Below, in pieces: positions 11,540 to 23,200 of a stretch of DNA of 64,000 nucleotides. The position numbers and the translations under genes were made by a program. Below the pieces are notes generated by a model. The model was not told the origin of the DNA. It saw only the letters and a list, made by a program, of their open reading frames with translations, and did no database searches. Position 1 is the first letter of the stretch. Each line of letters opens with the position of its first letter. Source of the DNA: Cucumis sativus (Eukaryota; Streptophyta; Magnoliopsida; Cucurbitales; Cucurbitaceae); contig NC_026659.2 of NCBI RefSeq assembly GCF_000004075.3, positions 24,880,272-24,944,271 of the forward strand, read 5' to 3'.

Positions 11540-14500
11540 AATGAGAAATTTTTAAAACGTTAGTTGACGGTGACGAGTGCTGTTTATAAACGTTGGCGGC
11601 TTCTCGTAATTTTAGTCGAAGAGACGTAAAAGTAAAGGGAGAGAATAAAAAAAGAAAGAAGAAAAGAAAAAAAAGAACGGCCAATTTTCCTTTTAAGATA
11701 TTAAATTTATCTTATAACGATGGCAATGGAATCGGCGCGGCGGGGCTGTTAATGGCCTTTTTTGTGTACAGGGTGGCGGTGCGTTTTTATTTATTTTTTC
11801 AATGTGGAGAAACCGGTGGGTTAATTTTTGTACTATAGAGGAATCAGTATTTTACCACCAACTCCCTCTTGTTTTCGTTCATTTTAATTTTTAAATTAAC
11901 CATTCCTATTTTTTATTTCTTTTATTTTAGCTTACTCTCTTTCCTTTTGATCAGATCACATCAATAATTACCTCTATTTAACGTATCTATTTATTTTTTA
12001 TTTTTCTCTTTTTTTTTTCCCTAACTTGGAAAATTGTAGAAATAGCACCTCAATTTTTTTATTTTAGTGATTATTAACTAATAATTAAACGGAGTTTAAA
12101 ATTAATGAATTTTGATATACTTCTGTAAAAAAAATATTACTACGCGCTGAATATTTTCCCCTTAAAATCGTTTTACAAAATATTTAAAATATATGTATAT
12201 GGTAAAATTCAATTAAGTTTCTATTTTTCTAATTTGTAATTCTTTCTAGAGTTGGACTTTCTTGAAAATACCATGAGCAATTATGTTAGATCTTTATTAA
12301 ATATTATGCAATCTAAATTACTGTACATAACTCTGTTTTTTTAAAGAAAAAATTGGGATTATATTCAAATCATCACTCCTCAGTCTAAAAAGTTAAAGTC
12401 TATGTTGATCTTCATCTAAAATGCACATTGAAAGAAACGATTAAGAATTATGAGTATTATTTATTTGGGAAATATACGGTTGGTTTCCAGTAAACAATGA
12501 GACGGCACCGTTTTATTTGGAATTAGCAATGGCTAAAATGGTTCGTATAATGATGCACGAAAATTTGAAATGTTTCAACGTCAAAGGAAAGGGTGCATTT
12601 CCCATTTAATGCATTGGTACTGATTTAGCATGAAATTTGAAAGAAAGTGCATTTATTACAAAAAATTTATCTTCTTTTCTTTTGAAAATAAAACGTAAGT
12701 ATACAGATTTAGAGGATTTTATGGAACAATAATTGAGAATGTAAAGAAAAAGGCTTTGGATTAAAATGTAAAGATGGAATAGAATAATGGATGGAAAGGG
12801 GCAGTGTCTTTCGGCAATTTCAAAGTAAAAACGGGATCGCAAGAATCAAGGGTTTGTCATAAAAAGGCATAGAGCTCACTGGAATTGTGCAAGTGAATAT
12901 GAACAATAATATTAGGTAATCACAAAATTCGCTTTCTCATTCATTATAAAAATCATTTTTTATACTATTAATTTTCATAAAATTAATTGTTTGTATTCTT
13001 TAAAATTTATAACGATCTTGTCCATCTCATCAAATCTAGTGTTCAAATATGTATAAATAACGATAAATTAAGTAAGAGAATATGATAGATTGAAAAACCG
13101 AATCGATCGATCAATACTAATCGAATTAAAGGTAGTAATCGAAGATATGATTGGTCGGTGATGGGTTGGAAAAATTCAAACTAATCGATAACATTTTTAA
13201 AAAGATTTCAAAGGCTTAAAACGATTTAAACTAACCAATTGACCAACTGCCAAAAGTTGGTCGACTATAGCCGACCAATACTCAACTTAAAACTAGGTAA
13301 AGGCTCCACCTTCCATAATTGCTACAAGATTTGAAAGTAGGAAGATCCAAATTGTAAGGAATCAAAGTGGGTTTTAATTTTTCTTTTAAGTATATATATA
13401 TATATAAGAAATTGTTGTAGTTTACTTTGTAATAGTCAAAAAGGGAAAGGAGAAGTGGAGAGGGCCAACATTTTCAAGTGGTAGACAAAGGTTGTTTGAG
13501 GCTTAGTTATTGGTCTTCAAAAAGGTTCCCAATACATTCACAAGCCAATAGTACTCATAATAATAATAATGATGATAATAAATTATGGGTATAAAAGAGG
13601 TAATTAGAGTAGGTACAATTTGAAAATGGCAATGGAATCCTTGACCTATAAATCTTAATTTTATGAGCAAAAATGAAAACCAAATCCTTTCACTTTGCCT
13701 TTTTATTTGATGGCCCATTCTTTGTAGACTTCACCTTTTGATTAGCTTAGCTAATGCATCATGTTCATACCTCTTTTTTAATACACATTCATTTTATTGG
13801 TTATGATATGTTAGTAATATAATATATATATTTGCAACATAAAGAATCCAATCATAGACTTTTAAAAGGGCATATTAGCTTATGCTTAAAGTGTTATGTA
13901 TTTATAATCACTACCAGGGAACATTTTTAAATTCTTTTTGTATTAACCAAACAAAGAAAAGAAAAAGAAAATTATAAACCTAAAGGGAAAGGTAAATAGT
14001 AGTTTGCTTGTATGAAAGACGTATATATCTTAATCTTTTGTGGTTTAGAATGATACGTGTTTGGAATTTTAGATACCTCACCTTTATTTAGACAACCTTA
14101 TTTATCTTTTCGGAATATATTTTTGGTTGATATTGATAAATACTTTATCTATTTTATGCTCTTTAATTTACATTGTGTTTAAGAATATTCTTTTTCGCAA
14201 AACAAAAGAGGCCAAAAGAGGGTAAGAAAATAGAGTACTGTATCTTAAATACGGATTGACCCAAACATTAAAAGTTTAGACGAGAGCAAATTTGATATAA
14301 TATTTTACACTCTCTCTCACAAGTTCTTTCAATTTATTGCCACGAGGTTTGCGGATAAATGTGTTTCTCGAAGTTACATTTGTGTTGATAGTGATTTGAT
14401 GCGATACGGTTCAGTCTTTAGTACTTCATTATTTAATTCTCTTTTAGTTGAATATGTAAGCTTGATGTATAGAAGTGTGGTGTTCTTGAAATTTGAGACT

Positions 14501-14795
14501 TGGAAGAGAGTCATGTTCTTGAAATTGGAGTATGAGAAGAAAGCTTGTATCTTTATAAGAACTTTTAGTCTTCGATTGTGGTTAGACAATTTTACACTCC
14601 AAAAAGCCTAAAAAGAATGGACCAACAAGTGAAAATGAATATCAACTAGGGATGAAATATAGTATTGTAGAAGATTGAAGACACAACGTCTGTGTTCTAC
14701 CTACTCTTTGTAAAATCGTGGGTAGAGACAAGTTTTTGTGAAATAAAACATTATATATATGAAAATAGAGAAAGTTAAAAAAGTATAAAGTTCAC
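11540..14795. other. 3' UTR and intergenic spacer
   Basis: The first 300 bases or so after the F-box stop codon are purine-rich and then return to AT-rich DNA; they probably hold the 3' UTR. Beyond about 11.85 kb I see only low-complexity AT-rich sequence. A segment at 13080-13300 is rich in 'CGATCGATCA' and 'GACCAA' type words and looks like decayed transposon sequence. There is no recognisable gene. Confidence 0.6.
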
Positions 14796-14885
14796 CCTCA
14801 GTGCATGCTCAACTGATAGCTATATATACACTGAGAAGAAGAGATTTCGATTCAAATCTCTCACCCCAAGGTTGTACTCAACATC
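14796..14885 (+). repeat. tRNA-derived SINE-like element
   Basis: An A-box-like 'TGCTCAACTGATAG' is followed about 45 bases later by a B-box-like 'GATTCAAATC' and 'CTCACCCCAAGGTTGTACTC'. This is the layout of short tRNA-headed SINEs common in cucurbit intergenic DNA (from memory). It lies just upstream of the complex I subunit promoter. Confidence 0.45.
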
Positions 14886-14955
14886 AGTATCTAAAAATGT
14901 TAATTTAAACCGCACATCCAAAACTTTTGAGATTCTTCGGCATCTATTAATTAAA

Positions 14956-15086
14956 TGGGCCATGGGCCTGTTCTTAACGAACGCATTAGAGGCCGGAGCT
15001 AGTGGAAGAGTGAGTGTAATTGGGCCTTTGGGCCTTAAATACATTGAAGTTGGGCCTTTGGGCCTGAAATACATTGAAATTGGGCT
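14956..15086 (+). promoter_or_regulatory. Site II (TGGGCC/T) promoter array of the complex I subunit gene
   Basis: Seven TGGGCY motifs start at 14956, 14963, 15021, 15029, 15051, 15059 and 15081. The last five sit in a 30-base tandem unit (15021-15050, 15051-15080, then a partial third copy) containing the doublet TGGGCCTTTGGGCC. Site II elements bind TCP factors and mark promoters of nuclear genes for respiratory-chain and ribosomal proteins. That fits the complex I subunit encoded about 500 bases downstream. Confidence 0.75.
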
Positions 15087-15219
15087 TTGTTATGTTTCCG
15101 ACTGTGAAAAACAATGGGAAATTAGATGGATTTTGTTCATTCTTCGAGTTCATTTTCTCCCGCGGGTGAACTTCAGTTTACTGAGGAAGAAATCTCAATT
15201 CCTGCAATCGACTTTCGAG

Positions 15220-15565
15220 GTAAGCTTTCGATTGATGTTCGTTTCTTATCGCATTCTCAATTGCCTTTTTCCAATTGAATTGAGAGAGATGTTCTTCAAT
15301 ATTTTTGCAATTTTCGTGTTTTATTAAACTTAGGGCTTTTTCTTGAGAATTTCTCGATCCGGTTTGTTTCTTAGATTATTTCCGAAATAAAAAATTTAGG
15401 AAGGAGAAAGGAGATTTCAAGATCCTTATTGTCGCCAATGAACTGAGTTTCTGAATCACCTGGATTTAGTCTCATGATCGAACTGTTTTCTTAGGTTTTC
15501 TTGAGCTGAAGCCACGAATTTCGAGTTTTATTGTATGTTCTTTGTTTAATTTGTTAATTTATCAG
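15220..15565 (+). other. 5' UTR intron of the complex I subunit gene
   Basis: A strong donor (TTTCGAG|GTAAGC) ends a leader exon at 15219. The acceptor ATCAG ends at 15565, thirteen bases before the start codon. The intron is 346 bases long. Leader introns of this kind are common in plant housekeeping genes. The splice sites are read from the sequence only. Confidence 0.6.
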
Positions 15566-15578
15566 GAATATATTAGAA

Positions 15579-15854
15579 ATGAAGTTCATTATGGAGTTTG
15601 CTGAGGATTTGGTATTGAGACTTATGGAGGATCCAAAAGAGAGAGATCGCAGATTCAGAGAGCATATTTATGCGATCAAGGATCGGTGCCAAAAGACAAA
15701 GGAGATGTGGAGCTATCCTCTTCGTCCTTATGGATTTTGGACGTTTGACCGCCACAATTCTCAGCTGAAGTGGGACCCACAAATTAGTCAAGTTCCTGGT
15801 AGGAGGGATCCTTATGATGATATGCTTCAGGACTTCAACAATAGCTCAAAGTGA
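15579..15854 (+). CDS. Plant-specific mitochondrial complex I subunit P1-like (At1g67350-like)
   Basis: A single coding exon encodes 91 residues, starting MKFIMEFAEDLVLRLMEDPK and containing RPYGFWTFDRHNSQLKWDPQ and GRRDPYDD. I recall the Arabidopsis homologue At1g67350 as a small plant-specific subunit of mitochondrial NADH dehydrogenase (complex I), often called P1. The N-terminal helix region is amphipathic; there is no obvious cleavable presequence and no clear membrane span. A second in-frame ATG four codons in (IMEF) could also start translation, but the first is kept as the longer conserved form. A leader intron precedes it, and a probable 3' UTR intron begins nine bases after the stop codon (donor AAG|GTACTG near 15863; likely acceptor TATGCAG near 16633). 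It lies between the F-box and REF/SRPP genes, the order I recall from Arabidopsis. Confidence 0.85.
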   Translation: MKFIMEFAEDLVLRLMEDPKERDRRFREHIYAIKDRCQKTKEMWSYPLRPYGFWTFDRHNSQLKWDPQISQVPGRRDPYDDMLQDFNNSSK

Positions 15855-18562
15855 TTTGTGAAGGTACTGTTTCTTATGCTTTTTCATATACAATTTGATT
15901 CCTATAAAACTGTTCGAAACTTGAATCCTTTTGTTGAGCATTTTTTGCACGGCTGACCCAGTCTTAGAATAATATGGAATGACCGGTCCTAAAAATCAAC
16001 GAATATGTTACAAAGCACTTTACTGCTTCGAACTTCTAAAATCAGTTGCAGTAGACCACCCTTCCCCGTTGTTCATTTGCAGTAGAGGGCGCCGTGCTCC
16101 ATCACTGCCTAAAAGATGAGACTTTAGAGCCTCTCAGGATTCTATTTAATTTAAACTAGTCGTGATGACAGTTGAAAACCAATGATCCTGAGTTGTCCTC
16201 CATTGTGAAATCACAGCAGAAGCTCTCTAAAGCATTAATATTTTAGAAATTACGATAGGCTTTAAAATCCAACTGGGTTCTGCCATATTTTCGCAGTGTT
16301 TGGGTATCAGCGTGGGGGGTTTCTTTGAAAGAAATTGTGATGCTCATGAACTTTGTATTAGCCATCTGATTGTTTCATGTTGTTCCTAACCTAAGCAGAA
16401 TGACATCGATAATTCTTTACTGGTTTTTAGGATTTGTTCATTGTGCATTGATGCCTCTACTTCTAAGATTTGGTCGTGTATACAAAAATTGCTTCTGTTG
16501 ATGAGCTAACTCAGTTAGTCAGAGTTCTTATAATCTTATCATACCCTATAAGTAGGAAAAGGGATTATTTGAGTTTGGGAGAGAGATACCTCTAGTTAAA
16601 TCCCCCTGATGTGGTTGTTGAAATACTATGCAGAATATTTGCAAGACCTCAATAATTCGGTGGTGGAAGCGGGGAAGCTCTCAAGCAATTTGTTTGAACG
16701 TTTGTTTATTGCTTTTTAATTTCTCGTGCTGTTAAGGAAGCACTTTGTGGGTTTGTATTGTCAAACAGAGATTTTGGTGCTGGAATAAACATTTTTAGCT
16801 CATAAGACTAAAAATTTCAAGTTGGTGAATTTGAGAAACCGATACCATCATTTTGTATTAGTGTTTTAAGTATACATCACTTGGAATTTCTTCTTATAGT
16901 TGATATTGATATCAAATGTTATTCATGGAGTTCTTGGTGGATTAATTCCTGATAATTTTTCGTGGAAGCCATCAAAGTAGTTGAAGCTAAGGTAATCTTA
17001 AGCCGAGCAGTGGGCTTTTGGAAATTGTACATGCTTTTCTCCTATTTTCTTTACTCTAGTTTTCATCTTTTTCAAGATTTTTTTTTTTCAATATTTGGCC
17101 GAGCTTTATATTTGATAGCCGTTTTGCTTTTTGGAATTTGGATTTGGTTTTTGAAAATTAAGTCTATTTTTCTTAATTTCTTATAATAATTTTCATGTTT
17201 GTCAAGTATAGTTATTAAATTCTTAGTTAATTATTTTTAATAGAAAAAAAACTTTAAAAATCTTTTTGTTCCTAACAAAATTTGCCTTGTAAAATAGGTG
17301 GATAAAAAGGGTGAAAAATATTGGGGGAAGGAATACTTGTAGGCTTAGTTTTCAGCAACTAAAAATAGCTATCAGATGTGATTTTTTTAATAAAAAAATT
17401 CGGTTTTTAAACAGAGAAAATGACTAAATTAACAATGTATGGGAATATTTTTAAAAGAAGAGGCTAATTATAAAATATAACAAAATTCATCCCATTCTTT
17501 TTAATTTTATATTTTTTTGTAAACAATACCATTTTTTTTCAAAATTTATATTTACCCAAAATCAAGAGTATTGAATTTTTTGTTATTGTTTTAAAATAAA
17601 TCTTTTATTTAACTATTATTCTTAAAAAATCTATTCTAAAATTTTATTTTGTTTTTTAAATTTAGTATAATATCAAATATTTCCAATATGAGCTTCGCAA
17701 AAAAAATCCGAAAAAAATCATCTGAAATTTTGTTTGAAATGTCACCCTTTTATGTATGTATTCGGTTTTCTCTCTTTTTTTTTTCACTAGAAGAAAATTG
17801 ATTTATTAGTAGATTTTATATTCTAATTAATTTATATATACACATAAAATGTCATCACTCATGCATTACTACCGTTGAGATTTATTGTCAAATTACATTT
17901 AAACCATTCTATACCCATATAATAATATAACATATGCTTTAATTATAAGCTATTAAAATACTTTCCTCAATCCTTTTCAAAAAAAAGAAAAAAAAAATGA
18001 TTCCCTCAAAGTTGGGCTCCAACTACTTCCCTCTATTGAATTTCGTTGGACTGTGTAATCACCCCAAAGCATATATATCTTCATCCATCGTTGTATTGTA
18101 CTCGTTCACTAATATCACTCCTGTTCTAGAAACAGAGAGAAACAGTAAGCACTCTCAACTAATTTTGCTAATTTTGCTAATTTTGCCTCTTGTTAGCAGA
18201 GACTTGCTCAAGCTATTCGTTTGAAGGAAAGTACACGAATTTCCCTCCCTTCCAAAACATACCTTTTCATATTTAAATGGCATTTTCCATACAGATTTTC
18301 GATGCCAAAATCGAATCACTCAAAGATGCTATGAATGGTATGTGCCTTTAGAACCATGGAACCTGAAAAGCAAGCATGCCGTTCTAAAACTTCACTTGTT
18401 CACTTGATATACACACATCACATGAGTTTTCCATAACAACATCATCAAATCCCATTCATTTACAGCCTTCTAAGGCTCCAACATTGTTGTGCTCCTACAT
18501 CACGAATCATACAATCTTGCAAACCACACGATTGGCTAATCCAACAAACTAATCCCCAGTTT
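15855..18562. other. 3' UTR with probable intron, then intergenic spacer
   Basis: After the complex I subunit stop codon the sequence is moderately complex to about 16900, which suits a long 3' UTR containing one intron (about 15863-16633). From about 17000 it becomes low-complexity AT-rich DNA with poly-T and poly-A runs. The minus-strand REF/SRPP gene ends at 18563, so the two genes converge across this spacer. Confidence 0.5.
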
Positions 18563-19788
18563 CTAATTGGGACCTGCAGCAACCGAAGCCGAGTCCGAAT
18601 CAGAATCAGAATCGGAACCTGCTTCGTGCTTGGATGGAGCTTGTTCAGGAGTATTAGGAGATGTCTCTTCTTTCTTCTTTGACTCGTCCTGCTTAAATGC
18701 CTTAGCTATCTCACTCACGGGAACCTCGGGACAATAGTCGAAGACATGGTAACCCTTCTGCCTCAATTCTTTCACCTTGCTGTTGTAACTCTCCAACCAC
18801 TGAGCTGTAGTCGGCACTGCCATGTCTGCGAACTTGTGGAACGATGGAAGCCGGTTGAGTCCTGCCCAAATCTTCACTCCTTGGTCTAGAACCAACTGCT
18901 TGTACTCATTTGCTGCATAGTGAAACGCTGCGCGTGGTCCGCCGGTTTGGAACTCGTTCACAAGTTGTTGTCCAGTTCTAGCAGCTTTTTGGATGAAATG
19001 CTGAGTAATTTGAGCGGCTTGTTTTGCTAGAGGAGGTGCACGCTTATCAAATTCATGTGTAGCTTTGTCGACCTGCAACACATTCATTCCACACCACAAT
19101 TAAAAGTGTCCATTTCAGCTAGAAAATCTGTACTGTAGACTCTAATAGTCCTTTGAAGAAATTACGAAGAAACTCAGGCGTTTCATCTTCTCTAACTTGT
19201 TACGAACAAACTCTCATAGTTATCCTTACTCTCAAACAGATTTCGATGCATCTTTTTCCTGAATTGATCGTTGAAACTCAAGTTTCTAACAGGTAAGAAC
19301 ATATACGAATTGTAATTCAATTGGCCGGTTAAAGAAATGGAGACACTTGATTTATAGTTACATTCATTTCAAGAGAATACGGTTTATAGATAAATCTAAT
19401 CAGAAAGCAATGCATCTCTATCCAATCAAACACAAGCCAGCCAACCGACAATCGTCCGTACAATCGATTAAATCATAAGATACTAAATTGATCCAAGAAA
19501 GCCATCTTAAGATCTAAAGAAAGTCCAAAGGATTAGAGAAGAAAAACAAAAAATTACCTTGCCGTCAAGAAAAACTAGAACATCATCAGGAGCGATTCGA
19601 AGCTTCTCATAAGCCGGAGTTACAACAGTGTTAACAGCACTCTCCACACTTTCAACCGCAGATCTCAAAGGTCCAGAGTTCTGCTTCGCATAATCGTACA
19701 GATTCGTAACACAAACAATCGTTTGAATCAAAGCAACCCTTACAAAACCTAGATGCTTCAACTCCAAATTCTGGCTTTCACTCTCCAT
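18563..19788 (-). CDS. REF/SRPP-family lipid-droplet-associated protein (LDAP-like)
   Basis: Two coding exons, 19558-19788 and 18563-19072, joined in phase (FLDGK|VDKATHEF), give 246 residues, a usual length for the family. The conserved rubber elongation factor domain runs from about residue 10 to 200 (LKHLGFVRVA, YDYAKQNSGPLR, PAYEKLRIAPDDVLVFLDGK, VPTTAQWLESYN). The C-terminal tail is acidic and Ser/Asp-repetitive (SDSDSDSDSASV). In non-rubber plants these proteins coat cytosolic lipid droplets and assist droplet formation under stress. There is no signal peptide or membrane span. The start codon follows an acceptor directly (TTGACAG|ATGGAG), so a leader intron at 19789-19923 is likely. 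It matches Arabidopsis At1g67360 in family and in neighbourhood. Which of the LDAP or SRP paralogues it represents cannot be decided here. Confidence 0.92.
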
Positions 19789-19923
19789 CTGTCAAAACAC
19801 CCAATCGATCACAAACAGTAAATCCTTGCACAGACAAATAAATAATAAGAACAATAATATAAGGAATTAAGAACAAAAAAATTGAACAGAACAAAGATTG
19901 AACAACAATCAACTAAATCTTAC
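19789..19923 (-). other. 5' UTR intron of the REF/SRPP gene
   Basis: On the minus strand a donor AATCACT|GTAAGA lies at 19923, and the acceptor GACAG ends immediately before the ATG at 19788. The resulting 135-base leader intron places the first non-coding exon between about 19924 and 20010. Confidence 0.6.
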
Positions 19924-19963
19924 AGTGATTTTAGTCTTCGAGAAATGGGATTTTGTAGTAATT

Positions 19964-19993
19964 TCCTTTCCTTTCCTTTCCTTTCCTTTCCTG
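19964..19993 (-). repeat. (TTTCC)n repeat in the REF/SRPP leader
   Basis: About six copies of the pentamer TTTCC on the + strand, read as GGAAA on the gene's strand. It falls in the predicted first, non-coding exon. It is a microsatellite that may vary in length between varieties. Confidence 0.8.
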
Positions 19994-20037
19994 TTGGGCT
20001 CTCTAAAAGATATCGAAGATCATAACGGGTTTGTAGT

Positions 20038-20046
20038 CTTTATATA
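20038..20046 (-). promoter_or_regulatory. TATA box of the REF/SRPP gene
   Basis: TATATAAAG on the minus strand lies about 30 bases upstream of the predicted first exon and 250 bases upstream of the start codon. A CACGTG-type site (ACACGTGGC, near 20260) sits further upstream and could confer ABA or light response. Confidence 0.55.
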
Positions 20047-20299
20047 AAGGAAATGGAAGGATCCAAGGGCTGAGATGAAAAGAGGGAGAAAAGGTGGGTC
20101 CGGTGATAAAATAGTTATTGAGGAGAATCTTTTTATTTTTCTTGGGCGAAGGAAAGTGATAGAGTGGGTCACCCATAAGGAATGGGAAGAGAGCCAATTT
20201 TTTTTGTTCATGTGATTCTATTCCATATTCTAGTGAGCCCTTAGATCTTTCCAGAAAGGACACGTGGCTATTCATGACATGCCCATCCCCACCCCCCCC

Positions 20300-23200
20300 C
20301 CAAATCTCTCTCCTTTCTTTCCACTATAGAATCCTAAGTTATTTAATTAACTTTATACCATTTTATGATATCACGTTTATGACTAATAACATTAAGTAAT
20401 CCAGATTCTTTTTTAAATAATTTTTTTTGTCAAATTACTTACTTTTCATATAACACTCTTATTGGATGCTATTTGATATAAGCTTTGAAGTTGGAGGTAA
20501 AAGGTTGGACCATTCATCCTTATAATTATAATTGTTTGTGTTGAAAACTTAGATATTTATTTTTATCCTTAAAATAAAATAAAAGGATGGGTAGTAGATT
20601 AATAAATAAAATAATTGAATTTAAAATATCAATATATATTTATATATAACAAATATAACAAAATGTCTATTCTAAATAGGTTATAATATTCTATTAGTAA
20701 TAAATGATAGACTTTGTTTTATTTGTAATTTTTAAAAAATGTTATCTAAAATTTATTGAAAATATGTGAATTTGATCATTTTTCACAAAAACAAGCTATG
20801 TTTTTTAACTCGCGAGAGCCTCTACTTTTTAAGATGGGGTTAGGTTGGGAGATTTGGAAGAAAATTTAAGATAAGATTAGGTTAGGAGATTCGAAAGAAA
20901 AGCAATGAACAAAAAAAGGATAGCCATGTACTTGTTTAGTCGTTTAGGATTATAGTATTGTAAACAAAAGAAGAGTTATATAATATATGTTGTTAGCCTT
21001 ACAATTTGTATTTAATAGAAAAGTGTTGGTCGGTTACGTTATTGGAGGCTTGAATTTGTCATTATTTGTGGCTAATTCTATTTCTAACCTAATTCAGTTT
21101 TTTCACTCATTTGATTTTTATATTTAACTGATTTACAAAATTAATAATATTACTGAAAAACTATATACTTAAAAAATAATACATATAAAAATATTCATGT
21201 TATCGATAAGACTTATAGTAATATTACTTAAAAATCATCCCATCATGCATACTGCTAGGGAGTGCAGTATTTTTAAGGACAATGTAACATTAGCTTTTAA
21301 ATTAAATGTCTGCATTATATACCTTTGTCTAATAGATTAAAATTTTTAATTTTTGGTGTAGTCGAACTCGTGAAAAATAAATAAAAGTTATATTTAAATT
21401 TTCTTCGTTGTAAGTTTTCTAAATCGGAGTTTCCTACTTGTAAACCAATGTTTATATATATACACCTAGGTTTTTTCCTTTTATTTTTTTATTTAAGTTT
21501 GAATCCAACATGTTTACCATGGTTTCCAAAGTTTTTGTCATATGTTTTTCGCGATTGATATTTATTTATACTTCAAATTAATATTTCATTTATTTTAAAA
21601 ATTTTCATTTATGTTATTTCATATCCTAGTTGGAAAAAAAAAACCACCTCTAAATTGATATCTCAAAAATATGTTAAAATTCAATTAGTAATATATTAGG
21701 AATATAGATATACATCATTTCTAACGTGACTTTTGTATGTGTTTACAAATATACATTAAATACATTGTTATATTTATAAGACAATGTATTTTAAAATTTA
21801 TTGCTCAAATATACTTTTCTTTCTTTTAAAAAAATCAAATATAATTCATTTATATTTTTGCAAAAGTCTCTTCCCTTTATTGCTATAATTTCGAACGGCT
21901 TCCCAAATTTTGCTATTGTGTGGCTTACTGACATGAATAACCCGCTATGTTGATATGGGCTAGGCCCATTTATGTTTTGGACTTCTCTACTTGACACAAA
22001 GATGAAAAAAGCCCATTGGTAAAGTTCAATGCTCTATTATTGACAGTATTCCCATCTGGTCCATGAATCACAAAGAACTCTTTTGATGTTTGGGCTAGGC
22101 CCATTAACAGTTTGGACCAACTCTATTACAAATGTGAAAGAGGAACGATAATTGATTAACAATTAAAGACGTGTTTGTTTTCATGAAAGCGTAATTTATT
22201 TTGAAACGTGGAATCATATGAATGTGGAAGGTAATAAGATAATGCAAAGTAAATATTCATTGTAATCAAATTGATATCTGAGTAAACGTTTTTAAAAAAC
22301 GATGTTTACCATTGTGATTGATGTCTATTACAATTGATATATCAATAAATTCTCATTATATTTACACCAAACTTTATTATAAATCTGTAAAGTCAATCAA
22401 AGTGTAAAACAAAGTTTAGCAAAAATCTATCTCTATACTCCAACTACCCATTCAAAGAATTTTGTCAGCATCTTTAATTGGTTTATAATACTACTATTAT
22501 TGTAGTGTTTTTAGGGCATTGTTTTAAATATTAAAATGGTTAGGAAAAATATTTACAAATCTTGCAACTATCACTTGAAATTCATTTGGATAATTTGAAA
22601 ATTCATATAGTTGTTTCTCTAAACTAAGATTGTGTTAAAAATTTGAAAAGATTACATAACATTTATGCCTATGGTGTACCTATATTTTGTAAGATGTACA
22701 CATAATCTTCGAAACAATCAATAAATAAGAAAAAGTTAATTTTTAATTAATTATCGTGATCGATCTTGTTTGAGATAAACCAAAAAAACTAGTATAACTT
22801 ATTTTTAAGAATGTGCTATTTGAAAAGCGAAAACTTAAGTGTTAATTCTAACAATTTTAATTTAAAAGAAAAAAAAAACTAAAACCAAAAACTCTTCTTC
22901 ATCGATTTTACATTTCGTGTGTAAAAACAATTAACCAATAGTTATCAAATGAAACCTAAATAGATATTAAATGGATACAGAAAATTAAAAGTTAATATGA
23001 ACCATAAAAAAGAATTAAACAAAAACGAAACATGTCCCTGTTGTACTAAATTAAATGAAACAAAAAGATCAAGCCATAAAAGTTTATGATTATAGGTAAA
23101 CAATTTCTTATCAACGTAAAAACACGTGTGTACCTTTAATCTTACGATTTGGTTCTCAAATTGAATCGTTTTACATTATGCTCTTCCTTTTCTCTTGACA

